From Roseibium sediminicola (GTDB lineage Bacteria > Pseudomonadota > Alphaproteobacteria > Rhizobiales > Stappiaceae): DNA of 64,000 nt. Shown here in pieces: positions 44,901-52,008 of this stretch. The position numbers were made by a program, and so were the translations under genes. Positions within the stretch are counted from its first letter, which is position 1. Each line of letters opens with the position of its first letter. The notes beneath the pieces are model-generated. The model did no database searches and was not told the DNA's origin. It saw only the letters and a program-made list of their open reading frames with translations. The DNA lies in the NCBI RefSeq assembly GCF_023156505.1, contig NZ_JALNMJ010000001.1:434001-498000 (forward strand). The letters are read 5' to 3'.

Positions 44901-47094
44901 GGATAACAATAGCCGAGACGGGTCCGGCTATGCGGTCTTCGCCCAGCAATACGATGCGGACGGAAACACCGTAGGGGCTGAGTTTCAGGTCAACACCTAC
45001 ACGACAAACAATCAACTCTATGCCAATGTCGCGGCGCTCACCGACGGCGGATACGTCATCACCTGGTCGTCTAATGGTCAGGATGGAAGTGCCTATGGTG
45101 TCTTCGGACAGCGTTACGATGCTTCGGGAAATGCCGTCGGCTCAGAGTTCCAGGTCAACACGACCACGGGCAGCACCCAGTATTTTGGCGGCGTTACGGG
45201 TCTCGCAAGTGGCGGCTTTGTGGTGATCTGGGACAGTCGTGTGGCCGATGGCTCCGGTTACGGCGTCGTGGCGCAGGAATTCGACGCTGCCGGCAACAAG
45301 GTCGGCGGGGAAGTTCTGATCAATACCACGACGGCTAATGACCAGCGATATTCCAGCATCGACGCCCGGCCGGATGGCGGATATGTCGTGACATGGTCGG
45401 ACAATAGCGCCGACGGTTCGGGCTGGGGTGTCTTTGTCCGCGCGGCGGCCGGCAGCGGCGCCTCGGGCGATGAGGACACGGATATCGCCCTCGATGTTTC
45501 AGCAGCACTCACGGACACCGACGGGTCGGAAACCCTGTCGGATATCACGATCTCCGGTGTGCCGGACGGCGCCGTGCTTTCGGCCGGAACCGATAACAAC
45601 GATGGCACCTGGACAGTGACCCAGGCCCAGTTGAGCGGCCTGACACTTCGGGCCGCGGAGAACTGGAACGGGTCGTTTGACCTGACAGTCTCGGTAACGT
45701 CGACGGAGACATCAAACGGCGACACGGCGACAAGCACCCAAACATTCACGGTGACGGTCAATCCGGTCAACGATGGCCCGGTTGCCAATGACGACGGCGG
45801 CATTGCAGCTCAGGAGGACGTGCCGCTGACGATCGCGGCAGAAGACCTTCTGGCGAATGACACCGACGCGGACATCGCGACAAACGGCCAGAGCCTGTCG
45901 ATTTCCTCCGTCTCCAACGCCGTCAACGGCAGTGTAAGCCTCGATGTCAATGGCGATGTCGTCTTCACGCCCGACGCGAACTTTTTCGGAGAAACCTCGT
46001 TCGACTACACGGTGTCGGACGGAAACGGGGGGAGCTCCACGGCAACCGCCACGATCGATGTGGCACCGGTCAACGATGCACCGGTGATCGATCTGGCCGC
46101 TTCCGATCTGACGGAAGAGGTCACGGCCGGGTTCAGGCTTTCGGGCAGTTTCGACGCCACTGACTTCCTCGCCGCGTTCGATACCTCAAGGGGCACGGCC
46201 TCGGTCGTCACCGTCAATGGCCTGGAGGCGCTCCGGGTTCAGGTGAATTCGGAAAGCCAGCGCAATCCGCACACGTTCCTGGAAATCGTCGAAGCCGGGG
46301 TCCTTCAGTCGGACGACAAGATCAGCCTGACCGTCGAAGGTCAGGTCACCCGCACGGGTGGCGATCAGGATATCTTCTTCGGTCTGACCGATGGTAGGGG
46401 CCAGGTCTCCTATTTCAGTGTCAATGGCGCTTCGGGACGGCTTTATGCCGGCGACCTGGAGACAGATGCTCAACCCGGGGATTCCGTCCAGAATGGCGCG
46501 ATCACGTCCAACGCTGTCAATCTCAGCGGGGGACAGAACAACAGTTTCCGGCTCGAGATCGTTCTGGATGGAGAAAACGACACGATCTCGATCTTCAGAA
46601 GCAACGGTGCTCTCGTTGGCACCTTCGACGGGTACAGCGCTGCCGGGGACCCTGCCGATCAGACCAACGCCCTCGACCCGTCTCTCGGCCTGAAACTGTT
46701 CCTGGCCAGCGACAACACGACTGAAACCAACTACTTCGTCGGCCTTGATTACGAGATGGAGATCATCCGTTCGGGCACGGTCGCATTTGACGATATCGAT
46801 GTCACCGACACCCATAGCGCGGCCGTGGCATCTGTGACGGTTACAGGCGACAACGGCCTGCTGAACCCGTCGGATGCCTTCGACTTCCTCGATCTGGAAG
46901 CCGTCGATCAGAGTGCCGATACGGTGGACTGGAACTTCGATATGTCCGATCCGGCCCTTGCGAATGTTCTGGAGGGGCTCGGCGCCGGCGAAAGCCTGAT
47001 CTTCGACTACCAGATCCAGATCACGGATGCGGCCGGGGCAACGGACACCGAGAGCCTGAGGATCACGCTCAATGGAGACGACTTCTTCGCCTGA
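38947..47094 (+). CDS. Giant VCBS/cadherin-repeat surface or secreted protein (2715 residues)
   Basis: There is no Sec signal peptide. A jelly-roll-like N-domain (about 1-196) is followed by two homologous modules of about 170 residues (near 223-392 and 432-598), each with a Cys and a closing DDV loop. VCBS/cadherin-like repeats follow (about 600-1160 and 1430-1770), two of them nearly identical 115-residue copies. Seven propeller-like repeats of about 55 residues come next (1782-2168; DGGFVVVWSSG, DGSSYGVFGQRFDADG), then cadherin-like repeats (2172-2382), a LamG-like domain (2385-2615) and a last VCBS-like unit. It ends GDDFFA, an acidic-hydrophobic tail seen in type I secretion substrates. 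Calcium binding, adhesion and type I export are inferred; no secretion genes or RTX nonapeptides are visible. Confidence 0.85.
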   Translation: MSDSNNILTNGDFEATGADDATGAVDHGTWFTAEAIEGWQATEGLIEIQDASSGGRGTPVDETGILASGSVLELDSYDYQSRCWRADGREADSTVSQSFTLEEASSFALGFSYAANCSTRTSDFSVTITDEDGNVVFFQEFSAREGNLEVAWQRFEANLDLDAGTYSLSFSSAQYEDRDTVGALIDNVSLVDTAPQAENDSYTLDLGETEVLDVTAVMGTETESVTVLDEDFSGTRHLKRLDTVASSDLAAVDGKAFSNACADGVLLFEPVDMTGLEAGTLSFVIDSDPTCWASFEASGSRFGDYVRVEISIDGGEFILLDLFSVPESEEGLAGRLQTFVGSLTGQTFSSDGATLSYALPEGAGSVQLRFVTDFSQFGEIVTFDDVLIQGEQTVETGYESGLLANDTDGNGEALEIVSAEGVDLFGSIEQDVTVFEENFDDAKRNLEKLETVEDSDLHGVDGAARTTNRSGGELEFAEVDITGLDNEIFSFSLNADLLGCQRFESYGWARDFVEVQVRFDDGSYRTIDVFDVEWRGGQQVFVGRESGQEVAVSDGFVALSYDLAALAGDAETAQIRLIAEASSHGEIFEVDDVSLAGTFTQRTGDGIATITLDSGAIVTIKSDGSFSYNANGQFAYLAEGEETTDTFSYTVQDASGNTDTATVTINLVGTNEDPVIGLADVSGAVTEIADGAAGENTAQLSDSGTIAFSDVDLIDTHSVTVTPVSATDSLLGSVAARGTLSAVVSDAATGDGAGEITWTFEVADSAVDDLAEGEVITQVYTVTVDDGQGGSASKTVTISLTGTNDSPVITTATGANEGAVTEAGDTGVPGTPVATGTLTSSDVDTGATATWSGDAAGTYGSFSIDPATGVWTYTLDNADGDTDALAAGETVTETFTATVIDDLGATATQVVTVTITGTNDSPVITTATGANEGAVVEAGDTGVPGTPVATGTLTSSDVDTGATATWSGDAAGTYGSFSIDPATGVWAYTLDNADGDTDALVVGETVTETFTATVTDDFGATATQVVTVTVTGTNDAPVIDAAASDLSGTVVEDSAETLSDTGTISFSDVDTTDLQSASRALVSVTGDLGPITAAQALTFLSLSGLSTSAFAQDSSVDWTFSADNALFDHLGCDEELVFTYEIAVSDAEGADTVQVSVTVTGTNDLPRVSGNVDGGTTHEDASPVTVDLLANASDAEGDDLGVANVAVTSSDGRTVVVQSVDVSTGEISIDPSQFNDLAAGEQATLTIAYDVIEEDRAYDDTAAGEALDNAGTFFIADNDTGSIIRVKRSSAIVTHQQAINAAGVTDGSVVLVDDNSRGLGVSAGTVVDGVFAIGDASAIQSMTNFTGTVGLDPNNVPPTYAFYEGTLADSTLTIAIPRDGGDCGDATHTFVFTGFDQAAPGIQPAFDALAVNVSPEPVPATATLVIEGRNDGPVAVNDDNADDVLVEQGFGVAGDDTASGNVIANDSDEDLSDVLSVTRVNSGTGEPGSDMAVDATTVQIVLGRYGSLAIQADGSWDYTLDNLDPDTEALADGETAFEVFTYTVSDGNGGEDTATLTLEISGSGDNVAPVANDDSFTVAEDTPATLDLLGNDTDGNNVPVVTQTLSVVSINGQAATAGATIATDHGTITIGAGGAMTYVPDLNYNGADSFTYIASDGLEDSGEATVTLDVAAVNDTPIAVDDTFAGDEDTAITGNVLANDSDVDGDSLTVTTGTFATSDGGSVTIAENGDFTYTPAPDFSGAATFDYTVSDGNGGTASGSVTLNVDAVADAPVIEVPGGTGELQAEQRANTYTLSTQYFSEVTTLADGGHVVTWASSGQDGSGTGIYAQRYAADGSAAGSEFRVNTTTTSTQQYASTTDLGDGGFVVVWSSGEQDGSSYGVFGQRFDADGNPAGSEFQINTYTNSTQYLPNVATLADGGFVVNWNSSGQDGSSYGIFAQRYDVYGDPVGTEFKVNTVTSGYQFNDGHINKNIAGLADGGFVISWQDNNSRDGSGYAVFAQQYDADGNTVGAEFQVNTYTTNNQLYANVAALTDGGYVITWSSNGQDGSAYGVFGQRYDASGNAVGSEFQVNTTTGSTQYFGGVTGLASGGFVVIWDSRVADGSGYGVVAQEFDAAGNKVGGEVLINTTTANDQRYSSIDARPDGGYVVTWSDNSADGSGWGVFVRAAAGSGASGDEDTDIALDVSAALTDTDGSETLSDITISGVPDGAVLSAGTDNNDGTWTVTQAQLSGLTLRAAENWNGSFDLTVSVTSTETSNGDTATSTQTFTVTVNPVNDGPVANDDGGIAAQEDVPLTIAAEDLLANDTDADIATNGQSLSISSVSNAVNGSVSLDVNGDVVFTPDANFFGETSFDYTVSDGNGGSSTATATIDVAPVNDAPVIDLAASDLTEEVTAGFRLSGSFDATDFLAAFDTSRGTASVVTVNGLEALRVQVNSESQRNPHTFLEIVEAGVLQSDDKISLTVEGQVTRTGGDQDIFFGLTDGRGQVSYFSVNGASGRLYAGDLETDAQPGDSVQNGAITSNAVNLSGGQNNSFRLEIVLDGENDTISIFRSNGALVGTFDGYSAAGDPADQTNALDPSLGLKLFLASDNTTETNYFVGLDYEMEIIRSGTVAFDDIDVTDTHSAAVASVTVTGDNGLLNPSDAFDFLDLEAVDQSADTVDWNFDMSDPALANVLEGLGAGESLIFDYQIQITDAAGATDTESLRITLNGDDFFA
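41361..42050 (+). repeat. Near-identical 345-bp tandem repeat inside the giant gene
   Basis: Copy 1 spans 41361-41705 and copy 2 spans 41706-42050; each encodes 115 residues of a VCBS domain (start SPVITTATGANEGAV). The first two thirds differ by only scattered bases, pointing to recent duplication or gene conversion and a site where repeat number could vary. Confidence 0.85.
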
Positions 47095-47219
47095 TAGGCC
47101 AGAAGCCTCGCCAATTCCCCAGGGAGACACCGCCACTTGGCCTTGTCTCCCCCGGGGTAGGTGTACAAATCGGAGACATGGTTGACACTTTGGCATGTGT
47201 TTCGCCGCGGGAGGTGTTC

Positions 47220-47273
47220 ATGCCATGGCAGGAGACGTCGACCATGGAAGAACGAGAAGAGTTTGTGCGCTGA
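47220..47273 (+). pseudogene. IS481 family transposase remnant (N-terminal 17 residues)
   Basis: The frame reads MPWQETSTMEEREEFVR then TGA. This is the well-known N-terminus of IS481-type transposases. After the stop the same frame continues ACLDGVNRRES and similarity is lost. The bases before it (GTACAAATCGGAGACATGGTTGACACTTT) match the style of IS481 left ends. Most of the element is gone. Confidence 0.75.
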
Positions 47274-47339
47274 GCGTGTCTGGATGGTGTTAACCGGCGC
47301 GAGTCATTCGGTGAAGACCCATCGCTCACAACGGCCTGG

Positions 47340-47700
47340 ACTGACCATGACCGGCACCCCGGCAATTCCACACTTAGGCTTGAGACTCATGACAAGTAAC
47401 GCAAGGTTGCTGCGAGGCAGAGGGACGAGGGGAATTCCAAGCTTTGCGGTCATAGCGAGTTGCGACCCTGCGAAACTCCTCTCAATGACGTTTCTGCCCT
47501 TGTAAGGGTACAGCGAGAAACAGTTTTCCATTTGCGTGTTTTGTGGGGCGTTGTTGGCAGAGAACCGCGCCTCGACGTTTCGGTGGATCCGGTCACTGTC
47601 GAAGCCTTTGTCGCCATGGAGAACGCCATTTGCCGGAACAAGTGGTAGGAGTGCCTCTGCTCCGATGAAGTCGGAGACGTTGGCTCCCCTCAGGTGGAAG
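47340..47700 (-). pseudogene. IS5 family transposase remnant
   Basis: The minus strand encodes GANVSDFIGAEALLPLVP, HGDKGFDSDRIHRNVEARFS and YKGRNVIER, the DDE transposase C-terminal half of IS5/IS427 elements. The conserved RRVATRYDR follows, but in a different frame (around 47450), with the usual linking residues missing, so a deletion with frameshift has broken it. It sits between the two IS481 fragments. Confidence 0.75.
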
Positions 47701-47775
47701 CTGCCCGACCTGAGACATGGGTGACAAAACGTTCCGGACACATAGGTAACACTTTCCGTTTTTCGGAAGGTGTCG

Positions 47776-47916
47776 ATGCCGTGGCAAGAGGTGTCCAAAG
47801 TGGAGGAACGTCTTCGTTTCATCGCCCGTCTTCTTGATGGAGAAGGCATGAATTCGGTTAATCGTGATTTCGGTATTTCCCGCAAGACCGGCTATAATAT
47901 CGGGCGCCGTTGTTGA
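47776..47916 (+). pseudogene. IS481 family transposase remnant (N-terminal 46 residues)
   Basis: The product begins MPWQEVSKVEERLRFIARLL and continues to the helix-turn-helix RDFGISRKTGYNI, then diverges and stops. An IS481-type end (TCCGGACACATAGGTAACAC) lies about 50 bp upstream. It derives from a different IS481 element than the fragment at 47220, as their N-termini differ. Confidence 0.8.
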
Positions 47917-48269
47917 CGTTAGGCGTGGGACGTGCATTGCGACCGATCGCGCGGGGCGGTATCGCAAGTGGCGCTTCCGCCTTCTCCTTCAGCTTGTCGA
48001 TATGGGTGTGACATGCTATAAGTTGAATTTTATACTTGACTATAACTTACGCCTATCGGGCACACAGCGTATGCGATCGCTATCTTGATAGATGGTTCGC
48101 AGCTGCTCATTGAAGGGGGGGAGCGGCAGAGTGATCTCGGCGCAATTGCCGCCAAGAATGTGGCGGGTCGCTGACCACAAAACCTGCAGGCAATTGACGA
48201 AGACGGTTAGTTCACAGTCTCCTTCGATGTCGCTTTATTACTTTCATTTTTAATTCTAGGCCTTATTTC
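47917..48269. other. Junction DNA after IS remnants
   Basis: No intact gene. A short frame around 48071-48171 reads AILIDGSQLLIEGG and stops. The GC content falls towards 48200. This is probably scrambled mobile-element debris at the border of the AT-richer gene that follows. Confidence 0.4.
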
Positions 48270-50171
48270 ATGACTAATATTGAAGCCTCGGAAGATAGTT
48301 TTAGTCGAGCAAACAGTTTCTATATTTTGATGTGGTTGGTGACATCCTTGGTGTTGTTGACTGCCTTTCTCGATTTTCGATCCTATCACCGTGAAGTAAA
48401 TACGAATGACCACCTAATCGATTTCTACTCCGGTTTTGAACGTGACGCGGTCACTGTGGCAAAAATTATTAGAACGGCAGTTTATTTATTGCCGAACTAC
48501 CAAAATGAAAAAGGTGGAGTTGAGACAATTCGAAAACTTCGAAGCTCAATCATTAAGAAACATATTTGGCTCGATGAAAACCTGCTTAAGGTGACATCGA
48601 AAATGCCGAATGATAAGAGAATAGAAATCAATACTTCGATCAACTACATGTGGCGGATGTTGTTGTTAAACGATGCTGTTGACCCTGATGGAAGCATCAT
48701 CCCGTCTGAACCCTCCCTTCTTCTCGCCGAGCATGAGGCTGGCAGCTATCTCGTTAGTGAAAAGATTGAAGATTTGCGGATCGAGGACGCAGCGCGTTAC
48801 TTGTGGCTTAGCACACTCGATTTGCCGAGATGGTCGGAAGTCTTGACTAAGCACATTAACGCACTGAAAAAAGGTTCTGTTTTGGACGACTTTGGGTCGG
48901 ACTTGGCGGGTGTTTCAGCTGATGTCCAATCCATGGAACACAAAAGGTTGCGGCAATTCGCTGAAAAAATCTGGAAAAAATGGATAAGCTCGGCCTCGCG
49001 CGGCAATGCCAATACCGCACTCGAGGAACAGGAAATTCAGCGGCGGGTGTCGCTTACGCTCGCACAAACCAGCGTTTATTTGAAGGAAGCTTATCAAAAA
49101 CAAGCTCAGCTGCACTTGAGAGCGGGTGGTCAGGCGAGCGAACTTGAGTTGCCGGTGATCTCCGTTTCGCTTCAATTGAGGGATGCCGTTCTGATTGCAC
49201 CGTGGATACTCGTTTTTTGCACACTTGCAATCGCCATTTATACAAGTCGAGCAATTCGATACGCGCCGAAAATCGTGTCCAAGGACACAGTTGTCGGGAA
49301 TGTGCCGAGTTTTTATGCCTTCTACGGATTTAACAAGGTGATTGGCATAGGCGTTGCGATCATTTTGTTATTGTCGCCACCACTGCTGCTTGGTTTTGCA
49401 GTGCCGTTGTTGTTGGCCGTTGTTATTGAGGGTTGGGTTTGGCAAATAGCCTTCTATTTTGGCGGCATCGTGCTCGCAATGTTTCTGGTGCTTGTCACGC
49501 TTGCGCAAATACCAAGCGTTTTGAGCTTGATTGACAAGGGAATCATAATTCAGGCTTTGCCATTGCAGCCGTTCCCCTACCTGGGCTGGCGCATGCCTGA
49601 CGATTCAGATCCGGCAACAGCTGTTTCTGCTGAGACAACACACGTCGATGTTGTTCCGCCGCAGTTTCGAGGGTGTTGGAAGCACGCCCTCAAATCGGGT
49701 CGGCCCCATTATTTGCGGCTACTGGCTGACGGGAGGTTTTTTCTCTCGAGCGGCAAGCAGCAATTTGCAATCAGCAACGACGGTACCAAATTTGACTGGG
49801 GGGAGAGCATCTGGTCACGAAAGTCAGGCTCCGACCAGTCGCTCATTGGTGACTGGGTTCTTGACACGGACGAGTTCACCTTCAGAAGCGATAATACAAC
49901 AACGTACCGAATAGCCTTCCACGATATTCCCGGATTGCTGGACACGTTTGGCAACAAAACTTCCGGAGACCTAGTCTATTGGGAACAGCGGGCCCAGATT
50001 GTGGCTGTCGCCGCCAATAGTCAGGGAAGCTTTGTTTTCACCGCGCATTCCCAATTCGGAGGCACCCACACCTTCACGCTTCAGATGAAAAAACGTCAGA
50101 TGGTTCTTACCAACGCAATTGGCGACGTCTTCAAATATGACGCCGTCGATTGCGACAAGGTTGAACAATGA
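48270..50171 (+). CDS. Orphan 633-residue membrane protein with C-terminal beta-rich domain
   Basis: I do not recognise it. One helix near residues 17-36 is followed by about 265 mostly helical, charged residues, then three hydrophobic segments near 305-327, 354-382 and 385-413. A C-terminal part (about 462-633) has short beta-type strands with regular turns (RPHYLRLLADGRFFLSSG, IGDWVLDTDEFTFRSDN, GGTHTFTLQMKKRQM), suggesting a lipocalin- or barrel-like fold. Codon use is clearly AT-richer than its neighbours. It lies between IS debris and a tRNA gene, and its stop is 6 bp from the tRNA 3' end, so horizontal transfer is likely. The ribosome site is weak. Confidence 0.75.
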   Translation: MTNIEASEDSFSRANSFYILMWLVTSLVLLTAFLDFRSYHREVNTNDHLIDFYSGFERDAVTVAKIIRTAVYLLPNYQNEKGGVETIRKLRSSIIKKHIWLDENLLKVTSKMPNDKRIEINTSINYMWRMLLLNDAVDPDGSIIPSEPSLLLAEHEAGSYLVSEKIEDLRIEDAARYLWLSTLDLPRWSEVLTKHINALKKGSVLDDFGSDLAGVSADVQSMEHKRLRQFAEKIWKKWISSASRGNANTALEEQEIQRRVSLTLAQTSVYLKEAYQKQAQLHLRAGGQASELELPVISVSLQLRDAVLIAPWILVFCTLAIAIYTSRAIRYAPKIVSKDTVVGNVPSFYAFYGFNKVIGIGVAIILLLSPPLLLGFAVPLLLAVVIEGWVWQIAFYFGGIVLAMFLVLVTLAQIPSVLSLIDKGIIIQALPLQPFPYLGWRMPDDSDPATAVSAETTHVDVVPPQFRGCWKHALKSGRPHYLRLLADGRFFLSSGKQQFAISNDGTKFDWGESIWSRKSGSDQSLIGDWVLDTDEFTFRSDNTTTYRIAFHDIPGLLDTFGNKTSGDLVYWEQRAQIVAVAANSQGSFVFTAHSQFGGTHTFTLQMKKRQMVLTNAIGDVFKYDAVDCDKVEQ

Positions 50172-50177
50172 ATTCTC

Positions 50178-50251
50178 TGGAGCGGGTGAGGGGAATCGAA
50201 CCCCCGTCTTAAGCTTGGGAAGCTTCTGCTCTACCATTGAGCTACACCCGC
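50178..50251 (-). tRNA. tRNA-Gly (anticodon CCC)
   Basis: Read on the minus strand it starts GCGGGTGTAGCTCAATGGTA, has an anticodon stem GAAGC/GCTTC around loop TTCCCAA (anticodon CCC, reads GGG), the T-arm GGGGGTTCGATTCCCC, acceptor pairing CACCCGC, discriminator T and an encoded CCA. It is 74 bases long. Its 3' end faces the AT-rich orphan gene. Confidence 0.97.
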
Positions 50252-50434
50252 TTGGCGGCCCGTGCCGGACCGTTCAAGCTTTCTGCGCTGAAGTGCCGGG
50301 CCTGTCAAGCGGACGCCGCCGGGGATGATTGCTTTTCCCGCACCGCCTGATCTTGCACTGCGGCACGGAAATCGCCATGTTCCGCCCGGCGCGGCGTGAA
50401 GCCGCGTTTTTAAAGGAAAAGTCGGGTCGGTTAC

Positions 50435-51235
50435 ATGCGAAATCAGGTCAAGGCGCTGGTCACCTCGCGCAAGTGGGAATTCTGCATCATCGGGATCATC
50501 GTCCTGAATGCGGTGACACTGGGGCTGGAGACCAGTCCAGCGGCGATGAGCGAATTTGGCGGTTTCCTGATGCTGGTCGATCGCACGATCCTCGGCATCT
50601 TCGTGGTCGAGCTGGTGCTGCGGCTCTATGCACATGGCCCGAAATTCTTCCGCGATCCCTGGAGCGTGTTCGATTTCCTGATCGTCGCGATCTCCTTGAT
50701 GCCGGCGACCGGCAATCTCTCCGTTCTGCGCTCGCTCAGGATCCTGCGTGTGCTGCGGCTCATCTCAGTGGTGCCCTCGCTTCGGCGCGTCATTGGCGGG
50801 CTGATCGCCGCCCTGCCGGGCATGGGCTCGATCGTCGTGCTGATGGCACTGGTCTTTTATGTCTTTGCCGTCATGGCGACCAAGCTGTTCGGCGCGGCCT
50901 TCCCGGAATGGTTCGGCGATCTCGGCGCCTCGCTCTATACGCTGTTCCAGATCATGACCCTGGAAAGCTGGTCCATGGGCATCGTCCGGCCGGTGATGGA
51001 GGTCTATCCGCTTTCCTGGCTGTTCTTCGTGCCCTTCATCCTGTGTACCGCCTTCACGGTGCTGAACCTCTTCATCGGTATCATCGTCTCGGCGATGCAG
51101 GAGGAGCACGACGCGGAAGCCGACGCCAACCGCCAGGCCATCCACGACGACACCGGCCTGATCCTGGAAGAGGTCAAGGCGCTCCGGGCGGAACTCAGGG
51201 AGTTGAAGGCGGAGGTCGGCCGCGAGCAGGCGTGA
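50435..51235 (+). CDS. Bacterial voltage-gated sodium channel (BacNav) ion transporter
   Basis: A 266-residue, six-helix channel subunit. The S4 voltage sensor is RSLRILRVLRLISVVPSLRR, with Arg every third residue. The pore loop carries the sodium filter TLESWSM (about 176-182), exactly the BacNav filter (LESW), and S6 is followed by a C-terminal coiled coil (EEVKALRAELRELKAEVG). Four subunits form one channel. Known members come mostly from marine and alkaliphilic bacteria; roles in motility and pH balance are proposed. The gene is alone, 183 bp from tRNA-Gly. Confidence 0.93.
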   Translation: MRNQVKALVTSRKWEFCIIGIIVLNAVTLGLETSPAAMSEFGGFLMLVDRTILGIFVVELVLRLYAHGPKFFRDPWSVFDFLIVAISLMPATGNLSVLRSLRILRVLRLISVVPSLRRVIGGLIAALPGMGSIVVLMALVFYVFAVMATKLFGAAFPEWFGDLGASLYTLFQIMTLESWSMGIVRPVMEVYPLSWLFFVPFILCTAFTVLNLFIGIIVSAMQEEHDAEADANRQAIHDDTGLILEEVKALRAELRELKAEVGREQA

Positions 51236-51319
51236 GGCGTTTGTGTATCGGGTGCAGGCCTTATTGCGATATGCCCGTCATCATGCTGTGGCGCTTTGTG
51301 AGCTCGGCTGAGCAAGTGG

Positions 51320-51443
51320 CCGATCCTTCGAGACAGCGCTGACGCGCTTCCTCAGGATGACGCAGAAGAAGTGGCAAATCACAAGATCGCGACACGTTCA
51401 GCGTCATCCTGAGGAGCCGCGCAGCGGCGTCTCGAAGGATCGG
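51320..51443. repeat. Interspersed palindromic repeat of the CCTTCGAGAC/CTCAGGATGA type
   Basis: The left arm (CCGATCCTTCGAGACAGCGC to CCTCAGGATGACG) and right arm (CGTCATCCTGAGGAGCCGCG to CTCGAAGGATCGG) are imperfect reverse complements about 43 bases long around a variable centre. This type is common between genes in alphaproteobacteria. It separates the convergent channel and YigZ genes. Confidence 0.75.
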
Positions 51444-51452
51444 CCCCACGCC

Positions 51453-52001
51453 CTAAAGCGCCGCCAGCACCTCTTCCGGCCCTTCCACTGTCAGGGTGAC
51501 GCCGTCTTCCGTGTAGTCCCGCGCAATCACGCTGAGGCCCAGGGTCTCGACCCGCCGTTCCAGCTCCGAGCCGGAAGCGAAATCAGCGCTGACCGTCTTC
51601 GTCAGGATCTTTTGAAACGGCACGAGTTTCGCGTTGGCGATGGCGTCCTGCGCAGCGCCGGAATAGGCGCGGGCGAGGCCGCCGCCGCCAAGTTTGGTGC
51701 CGCCGAAATAGCGCACGATCAGAACGGCGCAATTGATCAGGTCCGCGCCCTGCAGCACGCGTAAAGTGGGCATGCCGGAGGTGCCGGCCGGTTCGCCGTC
51801 ATCCTTGCCGCTTTCCTCGATCCGGTCGTCGTCAAGCAGGCGCCGGTGGGCGGTGACGATGTGATTGGCCTTCTTGTGTTCTTTCCGCAACTCTTCCAGA
51901 CGCTGCTCGAAGAGATCGATCGGCACCAGATGCGCCAGGAAACGCGACTTCCGGTCTTCCAGAAAGCCTTCAAATTCGCGGGTGATCGTTTTCAGTGACA
52001 T
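51453..52001 (-). CDS. YigZ/IMPACT family protein
   Basis: A 182-residue protein: FLEDRKSRFLAHL, ANHIVTAHRRLL, GTSGMPTLRVLQ and VRYFGGTKLGGGGLARAYSG form the IMPACT N-terminal domain signature; a ferredoxin-like C-terminal domain follows (DUF1949 type). YigZ proteins may bind RNA or regulate translation factors; function is unclear. Its gene lies 7 bp downstream of dcd on the same strand. Confidence 0.9.
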   Translation of the reverse strand: MSLKTITREFEGFLEDRKSRFLAHLVPIDLFEQRLEELRKEHKKANHIVTAHRRLLDDDRIEESGKDDGEPAGTSGMPTLRVLQGADLINCAVLIVRYFGGTKLGGGGLARAYSGAAQDAIANAKLVPFQKILTKTVSADFASGSELERRVETLGLSVIARDYTEDGVTLTVEGPEEVLAAL

Positions 52002-52008
52002 GTCCGGA

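Noticed and set aside
44350-45450. Repeats in the giant gene as a non-coding repeat array
   Set aside because: The period is in frame and the amino-acid pattern is conserved better than the DNA, so it is a protein repeat.
48071-48171. Recombinase fragment in the IS debris
   Set aside because: The short reading AILIDGSQLLIEGG is too little to support a serine recombinase.
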